A DNA stretch of 64,000 nt from Pseudomonas putida. Lineage in GTDB: Bacteria > Pseudomonadota > Gammaproteobacteria > Pseudomonadales > Pseudomonadaceae. This document shows, piece by piece, positions 48,248 to 57,712 of this stretch. The DNA lies in assembly GCF_003228315.1 (NCBI RefSeq), contig NZ_CP029693.1, positions 4,577,501-4,641,500 of the forward strand, written 5' to 3'. Numbering within the stretch: the stretch's first letter is position 1; every line of letters starts with the position of its first letter. A program made the position numbers and the translations under genes. Below the pieces are notes generated by a model. That model was given only the letters and a program-made list of their open reading frames with translations, searched no databases and was not told the DNA's origin.

Positions 48248-48316
48248 CCTTCGCGAGCAGGCTCGCTCCTACAGGGGAGTGCGATCAACTGTAGGAGTGA
48301 GCCCGCTCGCGAAGGC
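48248..48316. repeat. REPIN-like inverted REP pair
   Basis: CCTTCGCGAGCAGGCTCGCTCC and inverted arm GAGTGAGCCCGCTCGCGAAGG between convergent genes; two arm mismatches suggest an older copy. Confidence 0.85.
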
Positions 48317-48339
48317 GGTGTAACAGGAACCCCAAAACC

Positions 48340-48375
48340 AAAAAGCCCCGCATTCCAGAGAAGAGCGGGGCTTTT
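48340..48375 (-). terminator. Terminator of ponA (possibly bidirectional)
   Basis: AAAAGCCCCGC and GCGGGGCTTTT form an 11-bp stem around a 13-nt loop. On the minus strand it lies 18 nt after the ponA stop and ends in a T-run. Confidence 0.9.
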
Positions 48376-48392
48376 CGCATTGCAGCATGGGA

Positions 48393-50837
48393 TCAGAACA
48401 AATCGATCGGTGCCGCTTCATCCGCAGGCAGCGGGCTGCCTGGGGCATTGCCGTTGCCCAGTTCGTTCACCGACGGTGGCGTGTCTTCGGCCTTGAACAG
48501 TTCGAAGTAGGCGCCCGGGGTGCCCGGGGTGGCGGCACGACCGCTGACCGGGTCGACACGCAGGCTGAGGATGCCTTCCGGTTCCTGCTGCGTGTGCGGT
48601 GGCAGGCCCTTGAGCGCGGCGCCCATGTAGTTCATCCAGATTGGCAGTGCGACCGTGCCGCCGAACTCCTTGCGGCCCAGGCTCTCGGGTTGGTCGAACC
48701 CGGTCCACACGGTGGTCACGTAATCGGCGTTATAACCGGAGAACCACGCGTCCTTGGATTCGTTGGTGGTACCGGTCTTGCCCGCGATGTCGCTGCGGCC
48801 CAGGGCCAGGGCGCGGCGGCCGGTGCCGAGTTTGATCACGTCCTCAAGCATGCTGTTGAGGATGTAGGTCGTACGGCCATCGACAATTCGCTCAGCCACT
48901 GCGGGAGCCTGCGGCGTTGGTTGGCTGGCGGCCATTGCGTCGCCGGGCGTGGCGTTGACCGTAAAGGCCTGGGAGACCGGCGCGGCGATACCGTCGCTGG
49001 CGGCGCCACCTTTCGGAACGCTCGGCGGGTTGGCGACGAACAGCGTGTCGCCATTGCGGCTTTCGATCTTGTCGATGATGTACGGGGTGATCTTGTAGCC
49101 GCCGTTGGCGAAGGTGCTCCAGCCGGTGGCGATTTCCATCGGGGTCAGGGTCGCCGTGCCGAGCGCCAGTGAGAGGTTGGGCGGCAGATCCTGCTTGTTG
49201 AAGCCAAAGCGGGTGATGTAGTCGATGGTTTTGCCAACGCCCATGGCCTGCAGGAGTCGGATCGACACCAGGTTGCGCGACTTGTACAGCGCTTCGCGCA
49301 GGCGGATCGGGCCAAGGAAGGTGTTGGTGTCGTTTTTCGGACGCCACACCTTGTCCAGATACTCGTCGACAAACACGATCGGCGCGTCGTTCACCAGGCT
49401 GGCGGCGGTGTAGCCGCTATCCAGTGCAGCGCTGTAGACGAATGGCTTGAAGCTCGAACCCGGCTGGCGCTTGGCCTGCAACGCACGGTTGTAGTTGCTC
49501 TGCTCGAAGGCGAAGCCGCCGACCAGTGAGCGGACCGCACCGTTCTGCGGGTCGAGGGATACCAGTGCGCCCTGGGCCTGCGGGATCTGGCTGAACTTCA
49601 GCGAATCGTCCTGCTGGCGCTGCACGCGGATCAGGTCGCCGACCTGGGCCACATCCGACGGTTGCCGTGGGTTGGCGCCCATGCTGTTGGTGTTGAGGAA
49701 CGGCCGGGCCCATTTCATGGTGTCCCAGTTCACGTGCTCAGTGCCGATACGAGTCAGCACTTGCAGGCCGTTCTTGTCGACCTGGGTGACGATGGCCGGC
49801 TCAAGGCTGCTGATGGTGCGTTGCTTGGTCAGCTCGGTGGCCCATGCCTCGCGGGTCTTGCCTGGCAGGCGTGATTCCGGCCCGCGATAGCCGTGACGCT
49901 GGTCGTAGGTCATCAGGCCTTCATGCACGGCGTTGTTGGCCAGTTCCTGCAGATTGCTCGGCACGGTGGTGGTGACGCGGAAACCTTCGGTATAGGCGTC
50001 GCTGCCGTAGCGGCCGACCATTTCCGCGCGAGCCATTTCGGCGATGTACGGTGCGTTCACTTCCGGCGTCGGCACGTGATAACTGGCGTTCAGCGGCTCG
50101 TTGATCGCGGCGGTGTAATCGGCTTCGCTGATTTTGCCCAGCTTGTACATCCGCCCCAGGATCCAGTCACGACGCTCCTTGCTGCGTGCCGGGTTGGCGA
50201 GCGGGTTGAAGCGCGACGGGGCTTTCGGCAGGCCGGCGATCATCGCCATCTGCGCCAGGCTGACGTCGCGGATCGACTTGCCGTAGTAAACCTGCGCCGC
50301 CGCCTCGATACCGTAGGCGCGGTTACCCAGATAGATCTTGTTGACGTACAGCTCGAGGATCTCGTCCTTGGTCAGCTGCCGTTCGATCTGCAGCGCCAGG
50401 AGGATTTCGGTGGTTTTACGGGAGAAGCTGCGTTCGCTGGTCAGGAAGAAGTTCTTCGCCACCTGCATGGTGATGGTGCTGCCGCCGGACTGGATGTGCC
50501 CGCTCTTGACCAGTTGGGTGGCGGCGCGCATGAGGCTGCTGGGGTCGACGCCGTAATGGTTGGCGAAGTTATCGTCTTCAGCGCTCAGCAACGCATTGAT
50601 GAAATTGGGCGGAATGTCGGCGAACCGGATCGGCGTGCGGCGCATTTCGCCGAACTCTGCGATCAGCTTGTTGTCGCTGCTGTAGACCCGCAGCGGAATC
50701 TGCAACTGAATGCTTCTCAGTGCCTCCACAGACGGCAATCCGGGACTAAGGTAAAGAAACGCCCCGCTCAGACCCAGAAGCAGTCCGCAGAATATCGCGA
50801 CGATGGACCAACCGAGAAATTTCAGCAGACGAATCAA
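48393..50837 (-). CDS. ponA: Penicillin-binding protein 1A
   Basis: An 814-residue bifunctional class A PBP that polymerises and cross-links peptidoglycan. N-terminal TM (FLGWSIVAIFCGLLLGLSGAFLYL), glycosyltransferase 51 domain (LLSAEDDNFANHYGVD with catalytic Glu; GGSTITMQVAKNFFL; YVNKIYLGNRAYGIEAAAQ), an inserted OB-like domain, and the transpeptidase domain: SSFKPF (SxxK Ser), SRN (SxN), KTGTT. The start appears to be TTG 50837 (M-I-R-L-L-K-F-L), which matches the family N-terminus although no strong ribosome site is visible. Divergent from the pilM operon, a conserved Pseudomonas arrangement. Confidence 0.96.
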   Translation of the reverse strand: MIRLLKFLGWSIVAIFCGLLLGLSGAFLYLSPGLPSVEALRSIQLQIPLRVYSSDNKLIAEFGEMRRTPIRFADIPPNFINALLSAEDDNFANHYGVDPSSLMRAATQLVKSGHIQSGGSTITMQVAKNFFLTSERSFSRKTTEILLALQIERQLTKDEILELYVNKIYLGNRAYGIEAAAQVYYGKSIRDVSLAQMAMIAGLPKAPSRFNPLANPARSKERRDWILGRMYKLGKISEADYTAAINEPLNASYHVPTPEVNAPYIAEMARAEMVGRYGSDAYTEGFRVTTTVPSNLQELANNAVHEGLMTYDQRHGYRGPESRLPGKTREAWATELTKQRTISSLEPAIVTQVDKNGLQVLTRIGTEHVNWDTMKWARPFLNTNSMGANPRQPSDVAQVGDLIRVQRQQDDSLKFSQIPQAQGALVSLDPQNGAVRSLVGGFAFEQSNYNRALQAKRQPGSSFKPFVYSAALDSGYTAASLVNDAPIVFVDEYLDKVWRPKNDTNTFLGPIRLREALYKSRNLVSIRLLQAMGVGKTIDYITRFGFNKQDLPPNLSLALGTATLTPMEIATGWSTFANGGYKITPYIIDKIESRNGDTLFVANPPSVPKGGAASDGIAAPVSQAFTVNATPGDAMAASQPTPQAPAVAERIVDGRTTYILNSMLEDVIKLGTGRRALALGRSDIAGKTGTTNESKDAWFSGYNADYVTTVWTGFDQPESLGRKEFGGTVALPIWMNYMGAALKGLPPHTQQEPEGILSLRVDPVSGRAATPGTPGAYFELFKAEDTPPSVNELGNGNAPGSPLPADEAAPIDLF

Positions 50838-50937
50838 GGCTTTTGGATATCCAGGGTAAAAATTGAAAGAGGCATCAGGGTTCAGGTTAAAGGCGAACGA
50901 CCCGCGCTTGAGAAAAAGCGGAAAAAAACGCTGGGCA

Positions 50938-50943
50938 TTATAA
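50938..50943 (-). promoter_or_regulatory. Possible -10 box of ponA
   Basis: A perfect TATAAT on the minus strand about 100 nt upstream of ponA, preceded by TGCT (near an extended -10). No good -35 at standard spacing; a perfect TTGACA lies too far upstream. Confidence 0.35.
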
Positions 50944-51051
50944 GCATTTTTCCGCCGCAGGCGTCATTGGCGGCTACTGTCAAGACGGGTGGATGGAACG
51001 CAACACTCATTACAGAGTCCGTAACTCACGGATAGTCATAGGGAATTGCTA

Positions 51052-52113
51052 GTGCCAGGACTCTTCAACAAAAAGGCCAATACGCTTCTGGGTATCGACA
51101 TCAGCTCAACTTCGGTGAAATTGCTGGAGTTGAGCCGCCAGGGCGACCGCTATCGGGTCGAGGCTTACGCGGTCGAACCGCTGCCCCCCAGCGCGGTGAC
51201 CGAGAAAAACATCGCCGAACTCGAAGGCGTGGGCCAGGCCCTCGCGCGCGTGGTGACCAAGGCCAGAACCAGCCTCAAGAACGTGGCGGTGGCTGTCGCC
51301 GGCTCGGCGGTAATCACCAAGACCATCGAGATGGATGCCGGACTTTCCGATGACGAAATGGAAAGCCAACTGAAGATCGAGGCCGATCAGTACATTCCCT
51401 ATCCGCTGGATGAAGTCGCCATCGATTTCGAAGTCCAGGGTGCGTCCGCGCGTAATCCCGAACGGGTCAACGTGCTGCTCGCCGCCTGCCGCAAGGAAAA
51501 CGTCGAAGTGCGTGAGGCCGCCCTGACCCTGGCTGGCCTCACGGCCCGAGTGGTCGATGTAGAGGCCTATGCCCTGGAGCGCTCCTTTGGCCTGCTGGCA
51601 AACCACCTGATGGTCGCCCCGGAGCGTTTGGTGGCGGTGGTCGACATTGGCGCGACCATGACGACTCTCAGCGTGCTGCTGGGTGGACGGATCATCTATA
51701 CCCGCGAACAGTTGTTCGGTGGTCGCCAGTTAACCGAGGAGATTCAGCGTCGATATGGCCTGACTGTCGAGCAGGCCGGGTTGGCCAAGAAGCAGGGCGG
51801 CTTGCCCAGCGACTACGTCAGCGCAGTCTTGCAACCCTTTCGCGAGGCGTTGGTGCAGCAGGTCTCGCGTTCATTGCAGTTTTTCTTTGCTTCCGGTCAG
51901 TACCACGCCGTCGACCAAATTGTGCTGGCCGGCGGCACGGCGTCGGTCTCCGGCCTGGATCGGCTGATCGAACAGCAATTGGGCACCCCGACCCTGGTGG
52001 CCAACCCGTTTGCCGACATGACTCTCAATGGCAAGGTCAACGCCGCGGCGCTGGCCAGCGACGCCCCCGCCCTGATGATCGCCTGCGGGCTGGCCCTCAG
52101 GAGTTTCGACTGA
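51052..52113 (+). CDS. pilM: Type IV pilus inner-membrane platform protein PilM
   Basis: A 353-residue cytoplasmic actin-like ATPase (FtsA fold) that binds the PilN N-terminus. Motifs: LLGIDISSTSVKLLELS (phosphate-1), VAVVDIGATMTTLSVLLGG (phosphate-2), IVLAGGTASVSGLDRL (adenosine), and the 1C-like EADQYIPYPLDEVAIDF. GTG 51052 has AGGG 8 nt upstream; a TTG two codons earlier is possible. First gene of pilMNOPQ, the alignment complex linking inner membrane motor and outer membrane secretin. Confidence 0.95.
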   Translation: MPGLFNKKANTLLGIDISSTSVKLLELSRQGDRYRVEAYAVEPLPPSAVTEKNIAELEGVGQALARVVTKARTSLKNVAVAVAGSAVITKTIEMDAGLSDDEMESQLKIEADQYIPYPLDEVAIDFEVQGASARNPERVNVLLAACRKENVEVREAALTLAGLTARVVDVEAYALERSFGLLANHLMVAPERLVAVVDIGATMTTLSVLLGGRIIYTREQLFGGRQLTEEIQRRYGLTVEQAGLAKKQGGLPSDYVSAVLQPFREALVQQVSRSLQFFFASGQYHAVDQIVLAGGTASVSGLDRLIEQQLGTPTLVANPFADMTLNGKVNAAALASDAPALMIACGLALRSFD

Positions 52114-52679
52114 TGGCGCGGATCAATCTTTTACCTTGGCGCGAAGAGCTGCGTGAGGAACGTCGCAAGCGTTTTCTGCTGATTCTGGTTGGTGTACTGG
52201 TGGGGGCGGCGGGCTTGGTGTTGATCGCCAACCAGGTGATCACCGGCGCCATAGACCGGCAGGTTGCGCGCAATAACTACCTCGGCAAACAGATCGCCGT
52301 GGTCGACGAACGGATCAAGCAGATCAGTGATCTCAAGGCTCGCCGGCAACAGTTGGTCGAACGCATGCGAATCATCCAGGACTTGCAGGGCAATCGGCCC
52401 ATCAGCGGGCGAATTTTTGATCAGTTGGCGCGAACCCTGCCGGACGGCGTGTATTTCACGCAAGTGAAAATGGAAGGCAAGACCTTGTCCATCTCGGGCG
52501 CGGCGGAATCCAACAACCGTGTTTCCGACCTGATGCGCAATCTGGAGGCGTCGGACTGGTTCGATGCGCCCAGCCTGACGGAAGTGAAGGCGACAACGGC
52601 CGGTCAGGTTGACCAGGCCAACGTCTTTCAGCTGACCGTTCGTCAGACCCAGCCGGCTGCTCCGGAGGACGGCAAATGA
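52113..52679 (+). CDS. pilN: Type IV pilus assembly protein PilN
   Basis: A 188-residue bitopic protein. The N-terminal cytoplasmic ARINLLPWREELREERRKRF carries the conserved INLLPWRE motif that docks into PilM; a TM helix follows (about 22-45), then a periplasmic coiled coil and a ferredoxin-like domain. Start overlaps the pilM stop by 1 nt. Confidence 0.95.
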   Translation: MARINLLPWREELREERRKRFLLILVGVLVGAAGLVLIANQVITGAIDRQVARNNYLGKQIAVVDERIKQISDLKARRQQLVERMRIIQDLQGNRPISGRIFDQLARTLPDGVYFTQVKMEGKTLSISGAAESNNRVSDLMRNLEASDWFDAPSLTEVKATTAGQVDQANVFQLTVRQTQPAAPEDGK

Positions 52680-53299
52680 ATCTGTCCGGATGGCTGGAAG
52701 GGCTGCGCAGGATCGATATCAACGATCTGGATACCAACAACATCGGTTCATGGCCACCAGCGATCAAGGTGGTGGTGGGTGCGTTGATCATGGTGCTGGT
52801 GTTGGTCATGGGATACAGCTTTTCCACGAGCGAGCTCGAGGATCAGCTGCAGCTCAAGCGCACAGAAGAGTCGACGCTCAAGGAGCAGTTCGCCGACAAG
52901 GCCCGCATGGCGGCCAATCTCGAGCTCTATACCCAGCAGATGAAGGAGATGGAGAACTCCTTCGGCGTGCTGCTGCGCCAGTTGCCGAGTGACACCGAAG
53001 TCCCCGGCTTGCTGGAAGACATCACCCGCACCGGCCTGGGCAGCGGCCTGGAGTTTGAAGAGATCAAGCTGCTGCCCGAGGTGACCCAGCCGTTCTACAT
53101 CGAATTGCCGATCCAGATTACCGTCACCGGCGCCTATCACGACCTGGCCACTTTCGTCAGTGGCGTGGCCGGGCTGCCGCGCATCGTCACCCTGCATGAT
53201 TTCGACCTGGCACCGGCCAATCCCGACGGCGGTCCCAAATTGCGCATGAGCATCCTGGCCAAGACCTACCGCTATAACGACAAGGGGCTGCATCCATGA
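52676..53299 (+). CDS. pilO: Type IV pilus assembly protein PilO
   Basis: 207 residues: cytoplasmic N-terminus, TM helix (VVVGALIMVLVLVMGYSF, about 31-48), a periplasmic coiled coil (about 50-100) and ferredoxin-like domain (IELPIQITVTGAYHDLATFVSGVAGLPRIVTLHDF). Forms heterodimers with PilN. 4-nt overlaps on both sides. Confidence 0.95.
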   Translation: MNLSGWLEGLRRIDINDLDTNNIGSWPPAIKVVVGALIMVLVLVMGYSFSTSELEDQLQLKRTEESTLKEQFADKARMAANLELYTQQMKEMENSFGVLLRQLPSDTEVPGLLEDITRTGLGSGLEFEEIKLLPEVTQPFYIELPIQITVTGAYHDLATFVSGVAGLPRIVTLHDFDLAPANPDGGPKLRMSILAKTYRYNDKGLHP

Positions 53300-53823
53300 G
53301 CCCGATACGCATGTTTTTCATGGTCGCGACCCTGGCGATCCTGGCTGGCTGTGGCGGTGGTGATGACTTCAGCGACCTGGACGCCTACATGAACGAAATG
53401 CGCCTGCGGGCGCCGGGCAAGATTGAACCAACGCCCACATTCCGGTCTTACCCGACATTCACATACAACGCCGCCAACCTGCGCAGCCCGTTTTCGCGGC
53501 AGGTCAGGGTCGACCTGGCCGGCCAGCGGCACGGCTCGCGCAACGTCAAGCCGGACCCGAGTCGGGTCAAGCAATACCTCGAGGGTTTCAACATCGAGCA
53601 ATTTGAAATGGTCGGCACCATTTCCAATGCATCGGGCTCCTTTGCGCTGTTGCGCGGGGCGGGTGGGGTGCACCGGTTGAAAGTCGGCGATTACCTGGGA
53701 CGTAACGACGGGCGGATCGTCGCCATCAATGCCACGCAAGTCGATGTAGTCGAAATCGTCCCGGACGGCGAGGGGGCCTGGCTGGAACGGCCGCGGACCA
53801 TTCCTTTGAAAGAACACTCATAG
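53296..53823 (+). CDS. pilP: Type IV pilus lipoprotein PilP
   Basis: A 175-residue inner-membrane lipoprotein: lipobox LAILAGC-G with Cys at about 19, a disordered segment, then a beta-sandwich domain (about 85-160; FEMVGTISNASGSFALLRG, VHRLKVGDYLGRNDGRIVAI) that connects PilNO to the secretin PilQ. Starts within pilO by 4 nt; pilQ follows after 13 nt. Confidence 0.95.
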   Translation: MSPIRMFFMVATLAILAGCGGGDDFSDLDAYMNEMRLRAPGKIEPTPTFRSYPTFTYNAANLRSPFSRQVRVDLAGQRHGSRNVKPDPSRVKQYLEGFNIEQFEMVGTISNASGSFALLRGAGGVHRLKVGDYLGRNDGRIVAINATQVDVVEIVPDGEGAWLERPRTIPLKEHS

Positions 53824-53836
53824 TGGAACTCGAAAA

Positions 53837-55927
53837 ATGAACAGGACTTTCTCCACCCTCGGGATGTCGCTATGGATAGCGCTGCTTTCGCCGATGGTAC
53901 AAGCGGCCAACCTCAAGGCGCTGGATGTCGCCGCGCTGCCCGGAGACCGCGTCGAGTTGAAGCTGGCGTTCGATCAGCCACCGCCGGCGCCGCGGGGCTA
54001 CACCACGGAGTCGCCCGCGCGAATTGCGCTGGATTTGCCCGGCGTCGCCAGTCAATTGGCGAGCAAGACCCGTGATCTGGGCAGCGGCAATGCCCGGAGC
54101 GCGACGGTGGTCGAAACCACTGATCGTACGCGGCTGATCATCAACCTGACTCAATTGAGTCCCTACAGCACGCGAGTCGAAGGAAACAACCTGTTCGTGG
54201 AAGTAGGCCAGGGAAGCAAGATGGCGCCTGCCAAGGCCCCGGCTTCCAGGGCGCCAGCCGCTGCGGTGTCGATACCCGCCCCGGCGCGTCAATCCGTGGC
54301 GAGCTCCAAGGCGATTCGCGGGGTGGATTTTCAGCGCGGCACCCAGGGCGAAGGCAACGTGGTGATCGATTTGTCGGACCCCTCCATTGCTCCGGACATT
54401 CAGGAGCGCGAAGGCAAGATCGTGCTCGGTTTCGCCAGGACCCAATTGCCCGAGCCTTTGCGTGTGCGCCTGGACGTCAAGGATTTCGCCACCCCGGTGC
54501 AATTCGTCAATGCCGCCGCCACAGGTGACAGGGCCACGATCACCATCGAGCCCAGCGGTGCATTCGATTACTCCACCTACCAGACCGACAACAAGTTGAC
54601 CGTCAGCATCCGTCCGATGACCGTCGACGACCTGCAAAAGCGCAACGCCGATCGATACGCCTACAGCGGCGAGAAGCTATCGCTGAATTTCCAGGACATC
54701 GATGTGCGTTCGGTGCTGCAACTGATTGCCGACTTCACCAACCTCAATCTGGTGGCCAGCGATACGGTGCAAGGCGGGATCACGTTGCGTCTGCAAAACG
54801 TGCCCTGGGATCAAGCGCTGGATCTGGTGCTGAAAACCAAGGGTCTGGACAAGCGCAAGATCGGCAACGTGTTGCTGGTGGCGCCGGCCGATGAAATCGC
54901 CGCCCGGGAGCGCCAGGAACTGGAGTCGCAAAAGCAGATTGCTGAACTGGCGCCCTTGCGGCGTGAGCTGTTGCAGGTCAACTACGCCAAGGCGGCCGAT
55001 ATCGCCAAGTTGTTCCAGTCGGTGACCAGCGCCGAGGCGAAAGTTGACGAACGGGGTTCGATCACCGTGGATGAGCGGACCAACAACATCATCGCCTACC
55101 AGACCCAGGACCGGCTCGATGAACTGCGCCGGATCGTGGCGCAACTGGATATTCCGGTGCGTCAGGTGATGATCGAGGCACGAATCGTCGAGGCCAACGT
55201 GGATTACGACAAGAGTCTCGGGGTGCGCTGGGGTGGTTCGATCCAGAACAAGGGCAACTGGAACACCTCTGGCGTCAGCAACGGTGCCAATGGATCAACC
55301 ACCATCGGCACGCCCGGCAGTACCAGCACCAACTCACCGTTCGTCGACATGGGGGCCGCAGGAAACACGTCGGGAATCGGTATCGCGTTCATTACCGACA
55401 ACGTTTTGCTCGATCTTGAACTGACGGCCATGGAGAAGACCGGCAACGGCGAAATCGTCTCGCAACCCAAGGTGGTCACGTCCGACAAGGAAACCGCGAA
55501 GATCCTCAAGGGCACCGAGATTCCCTATCAGGAAGCAAGCTCCAGCGGCGCGACATCCGTGTCTTTCAAGGAGGCGTCGCTGTCGCTGGAGGTCACGCCG
55601 CAGATCACACCGGACAACCGGATCATCATGGAAGTGAAGGTTACCAAGGACGAACCCGACTTCTTGAACAAGGTGCAGGATGTACCGCCGATCAAGAAAA
55701 ACGAGGTCAATGCCAAGGTCTTGGTCAATGATGGCGAGACCATCGTAATTGGCGGCGTTTTCTCAAATACTCAAAGCAAGGTTGTAGATAAGGTGCCATT
55801 TCTTGGCGATGTGCCGTATCTTGGCCGCCTTTTCCGGCGTGACGTGGTTTCGGAGAAAAAATCCGAGCTGTTGGTGTTTCTCACTCCGCGTATCATGAAT
55901 AACCAGGCGTTTGCTGTGAGTCGTTGA
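53837..55927 (+). CDS. pilQ: Type IV pilus secretin PilQ
   Basis: A 696-residue outer-membrane secretin through which pili pass. Signal peptide (about 1-24, ending VQA-A), two AMIN domains that bind peptidoglycan (about 25-120 and 155-260), an STN domain (LNFQDIDVRSVLQLIADFTNLNL), an N1 domain and the secretin core (VRQVMIEARIVEANVDYDKSLGVRWGG ... LLVFLTPRIMNN). A Gly/Ser/Asn/Thr-rich loop (about 478-505) is the gate region. Last pil gene of the operon; aroK follows after 4 nt. Confidence 0.96.
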   Translation: MNRTFSTLGMSLWIALLSPMVQAANLKALDVAALPGDRVELKLAFDQPPPAPRGYTTESPARIALDLPGVASQLASKTRDLGSGNARSATVVETTDRTRLIINLTQLSPYSTRVEGNNLFVEVGQGSKMAPAKAPASRAPAAAVSIPAPARQSVASSKAIRGVDFQRGTQGEGNVVIDLSDPSIAPDIQEREGKIVLGFARTQLPEPLRVRLDVKDFATPVQFVNAAATGDRATITIEPSGAFDYSTYQTDNKLTVSIRPMTVDDLQKRNADRYAYSGEKLSLNFQDIDVRSVLQLIADFTNLNLVASDTVQGGITLRLQNVPWDQALDLVLKTKGLDKRKIGNVLLVAPADEIAARERQELESQKQIAELAPLRRELLQVNYAKAADIAKLFQSVTSAEAKVDERGSITVDERTNNIIAYQTQDRLDELRRIVAQLDIPVRQVMIEARIVEANVDYDKSLGVRWGGSIQNKGNWNTSGVSNGANGSTTIGTPGSTSTNSPFVDMGAAGNTSGIGIAFITDNVLLDLELTAMEKTGNGEIVSQPKVVTSDKETAKILKGTEIPYQEASSSGATSVSFKEASLSLEVTPQITPDNRIIMEVKVTKDEPDFLNKVQDVPPIKKNEVNAKVLVNDGETIVIGGVFSNTQSKVVDKVPFLGDVPYLGRLFRRDVVSEKKSELLVFLTPRIMNNQAFAVSR

Positions 55928-55931
55928 TTCT

Positions 55932-56450
55932 GTGCGAAATTTGATTCTTGTAGGGCCGATGGGGGCTGGAAAAAGCACCATCGGCCGATTGCTGGCCAAA
56001 GAGCTGCGCTTGCCATTCAAGGATTCCGACAAGGAAATTGAATTGCGCACGGGCGCCAATATCCCTTGGATCTTCGATAAGGAAGGCGAACCGGGCTTTC
56101 GTGATCGCGAGCAGGCAATGATTGCCGAGCTGTGCGATTACGATGGCGTGGTGTTGGCGACCGGCGGTGGTGCAGTCATGCGTGAAGCCAATCGTCGGGC
56201 ACTGCATGCCGGGGGGCGGGTGGTCTACCTGCATGCTTCTGTGGAGCAGCAGGTCGGTCGCACGTCGCGCGATCGCAATCGGCCGTTGTTGCGTACTGCC
56301 GATCCCGCCAAGACCCTTCGGGATCTGCTGGCGATCCGCGATCCGCTTTATCGGGAAATCGCCGATCTGGTCGTGGAAACCGATGAGCGGCCGCCGCGAA
56401 TGGTGGTGCTCGATATCCTTGAGCGCTTGCAGCAGCTGCCTCCCCGTTAA
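55932..56450 (+). CDS. aroK: Shikimate kinase
   Basis: A 172-residue P-loop kinase making shikimate 3-phosphate in aromatic amino acid synthesis. Walker A GPMGAGKST at 8-16, DSDKEIELRTG (shikimate-binding Asp), GEPGFRDRE (Arg), TGGGAVM and the lid region RTSRDRNRPLL. The GTG start lies 4 nt after pilQ, so translation is coupled to the pil operon. Confidence 0.96.
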   Translation: MRNLILVGPMGAGKSTIGRLLAKELRLPFKDSDKEIELRTGANIPWIFDKEGEPGFRDREQAMIAELCDYDGVVLATGGGAVMREANRRALHAGGRVVYLHASVEQQVGRTSRDRNRPLLRTADPAKTLRDLLAIRDPLYREIADLVVETDERPPRMVVLDILERLQQLPPR

Positions 56451-56601
56451 AGCGCGGGGCGAAATGCGCTATCCTCGGCGTCCTGCCACATCCGCTCCAG
56501 GATGTGGCGGATGGCTCTGGTACGGCGTCACACCACCAGATGCCGTGGACTTTCGATAATTCAAGGCGGGATGCCTGATTTAATCTTCACTGTGGGGACA
56601 C

Positions 56602-57702
56602 ATGCAGACACTCAAGGTCGATCTAGGCGAGCGCAGCTACCCGATTCATATTGGCGAAGGTCTGTTGGATCAGCCCGAGCTGCTGGCCCCGCATATTCGC
56701 GGACGGCAAGTGGCGATCATCTCCAATGAAACCGTTGCGCCGCTCTATCTTGAACGTCTGACCCGCAGCCTCGCGCAGTTCTCGGTGATTTCCGTCGTCT
56801 TGCCCGATGGCGAGGCCTTCAAGACCTGGGAAACCCTGCAACTGATTTTCGACGGCCTGCTGACCGCACGCCACGACCGTCGCACCACGGTGATCGCCCT
56901 CGGCGGCGGCGTGATCGGCGACATGGCCGGTTTTGCGGCGGCCTGCTACCAGCGTGGCGTCGATTTCATCCAGGTTCCGACCACGTTGCTGTCGCAGGTC
57001 GACTCTTCGGTCGGCGGCAAGACCGGCATCAACCATCCGCTGGGCAAGAACATGGTCGGCGCCTTCTATCAGCCGAACGTCGTGCTGATCGACACCACCT
57101 CCCTCAAGACCCTGCCGGCCCGTGAGCTGTCCGCCGGGCTGGCCGAAGTCATCAAGTACGGCCTGATCTGCGATGAGCCGTTCCTGACCTGGCTCGAAGA
57201 CAACGTGGATCGCCTGCGCAATCTGGATCAGCAAGCCCTGACCTACGCCATCGAACGCTCTTGCGCGGCCAAGGCCGCTGTCGTCGGCGCCGACGAAAAA
57301 GAGACCGGCGTGCGTGCCACGCTCAATCTGGGACACACCTTCGGCCACGCCATCGAAACCCACATGGGGTATGGCGTATGGCTGCACGGCGAAGCGGTAG
57401 CTGCTGGCACGGTGATGGCGCTGGAGATGTCCGCGCGACTGGGCTGGATCAGCGAGCAGGAACGCGATCGCGGCATTCGTCTGTTCCAGCGCGCCGGTTT
57501 GCCGGTGATCCCGCCTGAAGAGATGACCGAGGCGAATTTCCTTGAACACATGTCAGTTGATAAAAAAGTGATCGACGGTCGTTTGCGCCTGGTATTGCTG
57601 CGCCACATGGGCGAAGCGGTGGTGACCGACGATTATCCGAAAGAGGTTCTACAGGCCACGCTGGGAGCGGATTACCGCGCCCTGGCTCAGCTTAAAGGTT
57701 AA
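56602..57702 (+). CDS. aroB: 3-dehydroquinate synthase
   Basis: A 366-residue NAD+- and metal-dependent enzyme converting DAHP to 3-dehydroquinate. Motifs: ISNETVAPLYLERL, LPDGEAFKTWE, ALGGGVIGDMAGFAAACYQRGVDFIQVPTTLLSQVDSSVGGKTGINHP-type core, and metal ligands in NLGHTFGHAIE and WLHGEAVAAG. It follows aroK after 151 bp; the gap holds a CCACATCC/GGATGTGG hairpin (about 56487-56508) without a T-run. Confidence 0.97.
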   Translation: MQTLKVDLGERSYPIHIGEGLLDQPELLAPHIRGRQVAIISNETVAPLYLERLTRSLAQFSVISVVLPDGEAFKTWETLQLIFDGLLTARHDRRTTVIALGGGVIGDMAGFAAACYQRGVDFIQVPTTLLSQVDSSVGGKTGINHPLGKNMVGAFYQPNVVLIDTTSLKTLPARELSAGLAEVIKYGLICDEPFLTWLEDNVDRLRNLDQQALTYAIERSCAAKAAVVGADEKETGVRATLNLGHTFGHAIETHMGYGVWLHGEAVAAGTVMALEMSARLGWISEQERDRGIRLFQRAGLPVIPPEEMTEANFLEHMSVDKKVIDGRLRLVLLRHMGEAVVTDDYPKEVLQATLGADYRALAQLKG

Positions 57703-57712
57703 TAAGAAAGCG

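Noticed and set aside
50900..50990. TTGACA and TATAAT on the minus strand as one ponA promoter
   Set aside because: The two hexamers are about 35 nt apart, far beyond the 16-18 nt allowed; only the -10 is kept, at low confidence.
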